NCBI GenBank assembly: GCA_004026145.2
Contig: CP034975.1
Coordinates: 18,138,191 to 18,202,190, forward strand
DNA: 64,000 bases
Direction: 5' to 3'
DNA from: Takifugu bimaculatus
Lineage: Eukaryota; Chordata; Actinopteri; Tetraodontiformes; Tetraodontidae
Positions 29,001-38,636 of the stretch are shown here, in pieces. The position numbers and the translations under genes are program-made. Positions within the stretch are counted from its first letter, which is position 1. Every line of letters starts with the position of its first letter. The notes below the pieces were generated by a model. The model was given only the letters and a program-made list of their open reading frames with translations. It ran no database searches and was not told the origin of the DNA.

Positions 29001-29660
29001 ATCTCGTGTGTTTTTATGTTTCCTAGCTTCTGCGCTGGGTCTGCAGATAGGCCTGATTGTGGTGGTGCTGCTGCTGTTGGGGCTGGGAGCTGCCCTCTTC
29101 ACGTATTTCTACAGGAGGAGGTGAGGAGCCCTGTTGCTTTCATAGTTTTTCATTTCTATTCTCAATTTGCAAACTTGATACGTTGTTTATTTTCTCCCTT
29201 TGAGAACAGTATTTTGCATCAAATATTCCTTTGCCCTTTAAGGCCTTTGCATACCAACAGGGAAATTCAGCCATCATCCCTCATCTGGCTGATGAGAGCT
29301 GAATCAGACACTAAGCGTAAATAAGTTGGTTTTATGTTTTGTAAAGTTGCGGGTGAGGAGACCGAGTGCTTTGTTTAGAGTTCCTATCTCGGTGGACTCC
29401 AGCTTCTATGGTACCTAACTGTACCAGAAACATTGTCTAATAACATTTATTTGCTAGCAACATATAAAACCTTTATAAAGAGCACTTTCTTTCAGTGTAT
29501 TTACTTTCAGTTTTGTCATGTGTAGCTTTTTTATTTGCATAAGAAAAGTTGTTAATGATAAAAATAGTTAATGCTGTCAGTGGTTTTTGTGTTTAGGCGC
29601 CCTCTGGATTACTACACGATGGAGCTGAGCGAGCATGCAGAGGGCCTTTCGGATCTATAA
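23057..29660 (+). CDS. predicted type I membrane protein with four lamin-tail-domain-like repeats (unnamed)
   Basis: I do not know a name for this gene. Eleven coding exons join in phase to about 916 residues. The start has a signal peptide (MIALACLFSVFLAVKG). Four tandem units follow, each resembling a lamin-tail domain. Unit 1 (about residues 18-200) reads LIISEVNADNP...EFVELYHTSG...SLDGYTLVFYNGNG...GFFLVGS. Unit 2 (about 210-375) is degenerate (VITELKLGGG...GFVELAE). Unit 3 (about 385-570) has FLINELNTDSP...YIELWHPSG. Unit 4 (about 580-780) has GVLISE...AFVELQG. Units 1-3 end with an Arg-Cys and a Pro-Gly/Pro-Leu-Arg-x-x-Cys stretch. A cysteine-containing juxtamembrane region follows, then a transmembrane helix (about 868-892, GLIVVVLLLLGLGAALF), an Arg-rich stop-transfer and a short tail with YYTMEL. 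It probably displays adhesive or binding domains at the cell surface; the function is unknown. One extra base near 26257 breaks the frame. Confidence 0.85.
24764..24781. repeat. (TGAG)n short repeat at a splice donor
   Basis: A short GTGA/TGAG repeat starts within the 5' splice site that follows the exon ending at 24757. It creates several closely spaced GTGAGT-like donors. Only the first keeps the protein phase with the next exon. Confidence 0.7.
26847..26867. repeat. (TTG)n trinucleotide repeat
   Basis: Seven units of TTG/GTT inside an intron of the lamin-tail gene. It is non-coding. Confidence 0.9.
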
Positions 29661-30780
29661 TCCAGGAGACGCTAACTTTACCTGTAAATGGCTGATTGTT
29701 CTGGGACAAATCTCGCCACAAGTGTCCTTCTTTGTTCCTGTGGAGGATCACCCAGATGTCTCACACGTCTCTGTGAACGGAGTGGTTGTTTGCATCAACG
29801 TGTGATATTTCATGGTAATCAGTCCTTAAAGCTGCTGTTTATGGACTGATTACCCATGATGCACAGCCAGCACGAGAAGAGCCTCTTCACGCAGCGAATG
29901 CACCATGTTAGACAGGAAAATAACTGTCTCATTTGCCCGTGAGCAGTGCTGTTTGCCGCTTTACAAATTAAATACCTATAAGTCATAAATGGTCACTTGA
30001 CCTGTTCTCGTTACAGTGGAGATAAAAAAGACTCATTTAAGTGCTTTTTCAACTACAGTGACTCTGCTGTAACTGCCCAGTTTAGTCTTTTGTTGCTCAA
30101 GGACTGGATGGCCTTTTTAATGTGAATGTTTTTAGCTAACATGTGCCGAGTGCCTGTAACCACTTACGTACTTGTACTGATTGCAGACTGTTTACATTTT
30201 CACATTGGGAAAATTGAGGGGTTTGAATGAGGTAATAATGGATGAGGTAATAACTGGACTGGAGCAATTTTTGTCTTTAGAAATGAGGGAACAACAGACC
30301 TTGACCTTTAAGAGGGCTGATGATGCAACTGTGCCTGTTTTGGGGTGCGATTTTGTCAGCTGATCCCGTTTTTATTACAAGGAATATTCAGCTGTTTCTG
30401 CTGCAGTTGTGAGTGTAAAGACTGGATGAGGGGAGGGAGGTGGAGACCGATGGAGGGCTGCAGCTGGTTCAGTTACAATGATTCCAGCTTAATCTGAAGG
30501 GGCGCTTGTGGTTTATAAAAAAAGAAAAAAAAGAAGTGCCATACAAAAGAACAGTATCCCTCGAATGACATTCACTTGCAATCTTTGTCAGCATTGACAG
30601 AACACTCGTTTGCCAGATCACCTCCAGAGTGTGTTTCTTCCCAATGAGTCTGTTTTAAAAAAAAAAAAAAGTATTGTGTTGTAATTGTTTTTTCATCCAG
30701 TAATACATAAAATTGTATTCATCTCAGTCTTCTCGAGGAAAAGGGAAATTGTAACTATAAATAAATATGGTTATGTTATT
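29661..30780 (+). other. 3' untranslated region of the lamin-tail gene
   Basis: The roughly 1.1 kb after the TAA at 29658-29660 has no further credible exon. It ends with an AATAAA signal at 30760-30765 in an AT-rich setting. Other weaker A-rich signals occur near 29960 and 30700, so alternative polyadenylation is possible. Confidence 0.55.
30760..30765 (+). terminator. polyadenylation signal (AATAAA), lamin-tail gene
   Basis: A canonical AATAAA about 1.1 kb after the stop codon, followed within 30 bases by a T-rich tract (gttattgttttttttcc), as expected for a cleavage site. Confidence 0.55.
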
Positions 30781-30789
30781 GTTTTTTTT

Positions 30790-32300
30790 CCATAAATGTA
30801 TCTGAAATGTGCATAAATCTGATGTCTGTCTACCGATTTAAAGTGGCTGGAGGTGAACCCAGATGTGGCGAATTGCTGCAGCGAGGTCCAGATTTGTGTG
30901 GTCGCCTCCTAGCTGAAGTATGAGTCATAATGGCATTTGCTGCAAAGCTACATGAAATTTAACTGATTCACTGAGTTCAGGAGGCAGGCAGATCTACCTG
31001 CAGCGACAATTTCTCACCTACAGAAAAACATGCAGGAAACACTGAAAATAAAACTCAATCTGCCCCATGTTGATTTTCCAGCAAGTTTTTATTTCCATCA
31101 ACCTCTGAGATGCACAAGTTGTTCATCAGATACAGATTAAGATAAGTAGGACTATAAATTGCCATCGATCAAAGAGTATTTTTTTAAATCTAATTGTTGC
31201 ACATGAATGGCGACGAGTGCTTCATCAGAGAACTCATGTCGGGGAGGCGTGTCTATCATCTGTGGTCTGATGGTGCCTGTAGAACGCTGAATTGTTTCTC
31301 TCCTTGCAGTTTGACCTGCTAACCACAGCACAGGAAACTCGACTAAATGCACAGGAAGCTGCAAATAGCTGAAAGACAGCACTAAGTTCAGACGGAGCCT
31401 CCTGTTAGTCACATTTCTAACTTATCCACAGCACTTATGTCTGGTAATAATGGCTTCACACAATGCAATTTTTTTTTCTGTGCCTGACAACCGGTGAATA
31501 AGGCAGCGTTCAAGCCACCGGTAAGTGAATTCTCTTTTGTTTTTTTATATGCAGTGAAGTAAGATGTTGCACAGCAACAGAAAGCCTCCACAGTGTTGAC
31601 AGGCACAAGTGGACCATTATGGACTTCAGAATATAACACGTTTCTGATCCTTTGGGAACGATAACAATGAGGCCAAGATGGTCAAGGGGCATCTTTGAAC
31701 CGCTGTCATTGTTATTTTATGCAAAATAACAAGATGGAGTCAATTACTAAAGTTGATTTCTGTGATGGTTTGAGCTATTAAGGCCAGTTAAGTGTAGAAC
31801 GGCCTGCTACCCATTTGGGACATTTCTCAGTAATCACATTTATAATTTGTCGGCTTCCTTTGAGAAGTCTTACGTGATCAGTGGTGAAACCACAGAGGAA
31901 GAACACACATGCCATTTCCTCTCAGCCCAAACTCAAAAGGCAGTGTGTAGAGTCGTGTTTGCAGAACATCTTTGCAGTTTTCCTGAAATACTGTGACATG
32001 AATAGAGGTGAATAAACAGGTGTATTTAGTACGGCACAGATGCTTTGAAAATGCGTTTTGATCAGTATACTCCTTTTTGATTATCCTCAAGAATCAAATG
32101 CGTACTGCTATTCTAATTATTGGGTCTAATCTGGGTTTTCTCCCTTTAATTATGGAGACAAATCCAGCCTTCATTTCCTCCCCTCCTCCTTATCAGCGTC
32201 TCTACATCTTCATCATTGTTACACCGTTTTGCTCACAGTGTGATTTTGTAATAACTAGATTAGCTTTCAGATCTGCAGCCATGAATGAACAAACTTTCTA
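30790..32300. other. intergenic spacer between the lamin-tail gene and nlrc3
   Basis: No exon, repeat array or RNA gene was recognised in these 1.5 kb. It should contain the nlrc3 promoter and possibly an untranslated first exon, but no reliable TATA box or donor could be assigned. Confidence 0.5.
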
Positions 32301-35300
32301 ATGGAGAGACATTACGACTCTATCCTGGACCGAAATAAACGGATTATGTGGCAGGACGACTGCTATATGGACCTCCAATCCACCTCCAGCTCCATTTCTT
32401 CACAAGCAGAAACAGCAGGTATGCACAGTGGTGTAAGGTATTAACTTTTCTTCTCTAGCAGAGGTGACATGATTCTTCTTTCTGCTGCATATTGAGGCAG
32501 TTGCATAGCAACTGTAACAGTATATCCATGTCTCTGGCTCTGGAATTTAGGACACTATGTTTATATATAAATGTATCAGGTCCTTTAACTGGTTACTTTC
32601 TTTTTTTTTTAAGATCACTGCTGGATCCAAAAGAATCAAGGCCAGTTGCAGCGTTTCATGACAAAGTCCTTACTGGACCAGATGTTAACCCACCTGATTA
32701 AGGTGGATGTGTTAAGCCTTGCTGAGAAAATCAAGATCAAGGAAGCCAGCGCGCTGTCTGACCAAGTGAGCGCACTAATAGGTGCTGCCTCTGTGAAGGA
32801 GAAAGGGTCAGCGGTCCTACTCAGCTTCATAAAGGCTTCTGATTCTCAGGCGGCCCAGCTCATCCTGCATCACGGTAAGATGTCTGTGCTACCTAGCAGA
32901 GTCTATGTTGGAGAAATAACCTTTGAACTCCAGTATCTATTTCTGTCATCTATATTAACCTGTTCTGAATGAGATGGCGGTCCTTTGTGTTAATGCTTTG
33001 TTAAGAGGCCTCATTGACTGAGTTAATGCTCTTCAAAGTGTATTAAACCCAAAATAGCAAACTTCTTGAACCTTTCCTTTCCTGCAGATACCATGGTGAA
33101 GGAGCATAAACAGGTGCTCTTGTGGCGTTGTGAGCAGTACAGAGACAGGGATTTTGTCAGCTGCCCCAAACTCAATATCTCCTCCAGAACTTTGCTCCTG
33201 GTTGATGGACTGTCTGACCTCCAGCAAAAGGAGCATGACTTGATGCAGGTGGGGGTGATTCAAGGGAGAAAACCAAATCATCTGAGGCAGCTGATGCTGG
33301 ACAAACTCTTGGAGCCACTGACCCGGGTCAGCTTACCGCCGAGGGTCTCCCTCACAGTCGGTGTGGCTGGCATCGGAAAGACGACCTGGGTCCGGCACTT
33401 TGTCAGACAGTGGAGCCAAGGAGCCATCTGTCCGGATATAAGCTTCGTGTTGCCCTTCACTTTTTGCGAGTTGAACCTTTTGGACAAAATGTCTGCCGAG
33501 CGGCTGGTGAAAATAGCGTTTCCTCACATGGTGGACGCCAGCCTCTTCCTGAACAGTTCCTGCCGCACCCTGCTCATATTTGATGGGCTGGATGAATTCA
33601 ATGGCACTCTAAACTTCTCTGATGTGGCTCCTTGCAGCTGACCCAAAGAAAGAAGTGCCCATTGATGAGTTGATTACCAACATCATCAGGGGGAATTTGC
33701 TCCCCGATGTGGCCGTGTGGGTGACTTCCAGGCCAGGCGTTGCCTCATTAATTCCTGGTGGACTGGTTGACAGGGTGACTGAAATACCAGGATTAAGCTC
33801 AACTGACATCCAGCTCTTCTTGAAGCACCACTTCTCTGAAAGGGAGGTTGACAAGAAAATATGGGCACACTTGGAGTCTCATAAAATGTTAATGGTGATG
33901 TGCTCCATTCCATGTATTTGCTGGATACTAGCTGAAACTCTGACGTATATCATACAAAGTGGAACACACGAGAGCCTACCAAAGACCTGCACTGAGCTGT
34001 ATGCTCAATTTTGCTCAATGAAAGCAGAAATAGGTGAACCAAGAGGTAGAGAGCCACCGAAAATGGAGCACGGGAGCAATCGTAAACTGCTGGGGAATCT
34101 TGGACGTCTAGCATTTTATGGGCTCCTCAAACGCAAGTACACCTTCAGTGAGCAGGATCTCAAAGCCTACGGCATAGATCCGCTCTTAACTCAGTGTAGC
34201 CTTGGCGCTGGAGTTGTTGTCCGGGAGGAGTCATTCATACACACAACATACCGGTTTACTCATTTGACTATCCAGGAGTTTCTTGCGGCTACTTTCTACC
34301 ATGCTTCCTCAAAGCGGGCTATTTTTGATCTATTCTCGGAAAACACAATGTCTTGGCCCAAGATTGGTTTCCAGAACCACTTCAAATGTGCCTTTCAGCA
34401 CTCCCAGCAGGCTGAAGATGGCCACTTAGACGTGTTTGTGCGCTTTCTAGCGGGCCTTCTGTCACCAGTAACGCTGAAAACTCTGGCTGGGCTTCTGGCT
34501 GTTGGAAAAGATGAAGGAAATCACAAGACATGGGCATCGGGGTTCCTACAAGGCATTTTGGGCAGTGGAGGTGCAGTTGTGTCTCTTCGTACAGTCAATC
34601 TGGCATATTGTTTACAAGAATTGCAACATTCTGAGCTGTTGCGCAGCGTGGAGGAGGACCTACGCCTCGGTAGCCTCACAGGGAAGTTGACACGAGCTCA
34701 CTGTGTTGTGTTGGGCTACCTGCTGCATGTGTCTGCTGAGTGCAGTAAGGAGACCAACCTCCCAGGGTGTCTGAACTACTCAACTGTGAAGTGTTTGCTG
34801 CCCCAGCTGCTCTATTGTAGCCACCTGAGGTCAGTCACTCAAATCTCCCTCTCAATGATGTGTAATCAGGCTGGTCAATGAAAACTCATTTCTTCTACAG
34901 GTTGGAGAGTAATAATTTCAAAGATGATGTCATGGAGCTGCTGGGGAGCCTCTTGAGTGCTAAAGACTGCCAAATCCAGAAGATGAGGTGATGTCCTCAT
35001 AATTTCAAGTCGATTAATCATTTCATTGCTGGTGAAGCAGAGTGTGTGTCTATTTTACAGTGGGTACAGAAAGTATTCACACCCCTTTTCGCCCCTTCTG
35101 ATGATGAAACCTCATGTAAAAATCAAAAGGAAAAATCCTTCCTTCCCCATCGATCTACACTCAGTATCGTTTGAGAACAGCCCAAATCCAGAATTTAAGA
35201 AATGATTGGCAAATAAATTTTAAAAAAACAAAACAAGAACTTAAACATCACATGAACATAAGAATTCAGTCTTTGCTGTCACACTCCTGTACATCATCCA

Positions 35301-38300
35301 GGTCCATTTCTTGTCAGGGACCAGATAAGAACCCAAATGCGACACACGAGTTTGGCTGAACACCGCTTTATTGTCGGACACAGACAACAGACAGGATTCT
35401 CCGGGGAGCGAGCAGAACATAATAGTTCTGCTCGCGTTTACAGGGAAACAGGCTAGACAGAATGGTCAGGAACAGGCAAGGTCGGAACCAGGGCAGGCAG
35501 GCAAACAGGAATACGCTGGAAAGTCATCGGGAACGAACAACGATCTGGCAGAGAGCAGGTGTGCCTCCGGGGATTAAGATGAGCGCTCATTAGTCCTGAT
35601 GTACAACAGGTGTGCAGGGCGACGTGACTCACAGGCATGATTGGCCGCAGCTGTGACATTTCTTTAGTTCAGCTTTAAGTTGGTTCTACATCATTAGAGT
35701 CTACCTGGGTTGAATTAAATGGATTGGAGCAGATTTTAAAAGCACACGCTGTCTAAAAAAGGCCTTGCAACTCGTAGTGCATCAGAGCAGAAATTAGATC
35801 GTGAGGTCAAAAGAAGAACAGCTAGCCTGGTCCAGATGTGTCTCCTGCTGCAGCTGCATCTCTGAGCTTTTCTTCTTTTGACCTCACGGGTCTCATTTCT
35901 GCTCTAATGCTGCTCTGATAGGAGCTCTAAGGTCTTATTTAGGCAGGAGTGTCTTAAAAATCAGCTCCAATCCATTTCATTCATCCCAGATGGACTCTGA
36001 TAAAATGAGAACCATCTCAAAACTAAAGAAATGGACCTGAGTCATCTGCAAGCTTGAGTCTGAATACTTCTGTTCATGTGGTATTTCTGTTCTTTATTTG
36101 ATATTAATTTGCCGAACACTTCTTAAATTCTGGGTTTGGGCTGTCCTGCTGAGATACTCAGTGTAGAGTGATGAGGAAAATAAATATTTTTAAAAATTTT
36201 ATTTTAACATGAGGCGCCACCATAAGAAATTGTGTTTTCTCTTAAGGGGGTCTGAATAATTTCTTTACTGACTGTACGCATCTCCCTCAGTTTGGCAGAG
36301 AATGCAATCAGCAACAAAGGAGCCAAAGCCCTGAGTCGAGCCCTCTTGGTCAACCGCACATTAACTTCACTCAAGTAAGATTAGTTTTCTGCACTTTCCT
36401 GCGCTAGAAAATATAACAATTGGCAGCTTTCCTCTAAAAGAACAGAACAGAACAGAAAATCTTTTTAGAAATCCTTTTGTTTAGCATCCATGTAACAGTT
36501 TATGGTCCATTTATGTCAGTAATATTCATCATTTTAAGTGGCCAAATATAACCAAATATTTGTGATTTAGTCTCCGGAATAACAACATCGGCTCTAAAGG
36601 TGCAAGGTTTCTGGCAGAGGCTCTAAAAATGAACCAAGCCCTGGTGTCACTGAAGTGAGCACAAGTAATATCTTTTCTTTATTTGCCCTCAATTGCCGAG
36701 TTTAACACCAAAACTCTTGCCAGCTTGCAGAGCAATGGCATTGACGAGGCTGGTGCTGAAGCCCTGGCAGAGGTACTGCAGTGTAACCGCAAGCTGGTGA
36801 CTCTGAAGTGAGCCCATTTCTTTCTTTCTCTCTCCTGATTTTTTTCGCGCATCATCACTGTGTTTCAGAAATAACTGTGTCATATACAGTATGCAGAAGA
36901 ACATAGTCGGTGCAGGAGGAGCCAAAAGGATTGCAGATGCCCTGAAGACAAACAAGACTCTCACAGAGTTGAAGTAATTTTTTTTAATTTTTAACATATA
37001 TTGTCTATCCAGGTCCTCTTCTTACAGAGATAGAATTGTATCTGACTTTCTGGTAGAATTCTGCATGCTGTGACATGGCTGCATATGATAATCCATCTTC
37101 TCCATCCTCAAATTTTGATGTTTGCTGAAGGTCAATCACAGAAGCAGATACAGACATAGAGCTTGATTTGCACTGCAGTCAATTAACAACTTTCAACACA
37201 TTTTTCAAAGTTTGAACTGAATCAGGTGTGTCACTTGATCTGGAGTTAGACAAATGACTCTATTTCTGCTTGTGTTTGCAGGATTTGTAGCAACCAGCTG
37301 GGTGACAAAGGAACGGCGGCTCTGGCGGAAGCATTGACAGTCAACCACACGCTGCTTTCCCTTCAGTCAGTCCATTTTGAGCCTTCTTTCCCCTCTTAAT
37401 CAAACATTTATTGTAAATGCATTTCATTTTTAGGGGCTGTCACAATTGGGTTGACAAAATTGTTAATCCACAGTATCAGCACAATAGTTTTCTTCTTCAT
37501 TACGGCAGACGTCTCATTAGGTTTCTTGTGGTCAGTTCATTATAATCGGTCTCTGTTTTGTCAGACTTCAGAGCAACTCGATCAGCAATCGAGGGATGAC
37601 GGCTTTAACCAAAGCACTGAGTCTGAACCGTGGGCTCGTCTCACTGAAGTGAGTCGTCAAGGTTTTCTTCTATCTATTGTTTTGTTATTGTTTCTTGTCT
37701 TGTTTCAACAGATGAATTCATTTAAAAACTTAAAAAGTTCTAAGCAGATGTCAATTTCTAATGTGCAGTAATTGTGAGGCATTCTCTTAAAGGAAAATTG
37801 TTTGTTGGTTTCCACAGTTATCTACGTTTCATGATCATAAACTGCTTTCAATGACATACTGTTGAGTACTTCTCATGTAAAAGGCAATAAGACTAAATTG
37901 TACAATGCAAATTTAAGTTCATGCTTTCATTTAAGGTTCCTTGATTGCTAACATGATGGTCACTCATGATCACTTTAGAAATACTGTAACTATATTATGC
38001 TCCTGACAGATGCTACACAGAGACAACAAGCTTCTGAATACCAAAGCTCCTCCACAAATCTGCTTCTAAAACATATCAGACATCCACCAGATATGTCACT
38101 ATGGCATATGCACAGTAAAAGCCCTTGGTGTCAACTCACATTTATGTTTATCCATTGAAACGTTTTCTTTTCCTTTGTGTAAACTGTTAGTTTGAGGGAG
38201 AACTCCATAGGTGTGGAGGGGGCCAGGAACATGGCCAAAGCACTCCAGAAAAACAGCTCTCTACAAGACCTTGAGTGAGTCACTTCAAAATTAGACTGTC

Positions 38301-38335
38301 GACTTATGCGCAAAAATATATACCTGTTTAGAAAA

Positions 38336-38403
<68 letters not shown>

Positions 38404-38562
38404 AGTCTCACAGCTAACCTGCTGCATGATGATGGAGTTCAAGCTATCGCTGCTGCAATCAAGAACAATCAAGGCTTGAGATCTTTGCAGTGAGGGCACA
38501 CGTGGAGCAAATGGAGATACTGTACAACACAAGTGCAATCACTGTTTACAATATTCTTGGAC

Positions 38563-38636
<74 letters not shown>

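Larger units (their letters stand above)
23034..29660 (+). other. exon map of the lamin-tail gene
   Basis: Exons (last base before the donor): 23034-23870 (ATG at 23057), 24004-24184, 24618-24757, 25521-26086, 26179-26453, 26548-26738, 27042-27226, 27725-27804, 28681-28842, 29027-29120, 29597-29660 (TAA at 29658). Phases agree at every junction once one base is discounted in exon 5. Intron 24185-24617 needs a GC donor (agcag|gcaaga). It is the only choice that continues the frame into LREGGFRLSRCG, which aligns with the other repeat ends. The exon starting at 27725 uses a weak acceptor (ggctcaag); the stronger one at 27708 would give an immediate stop. The sum without the extra base is 2751 nt, exactly divisible by three. 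Confidence 0.7.

Noticed and set aside
34988..36290. Extra nlrc3 exons inside the transposon (open frames at 35171-35577)
   Set aside because: They lie in the nested transposable elements, and the flanking LRR exons already join in phase.
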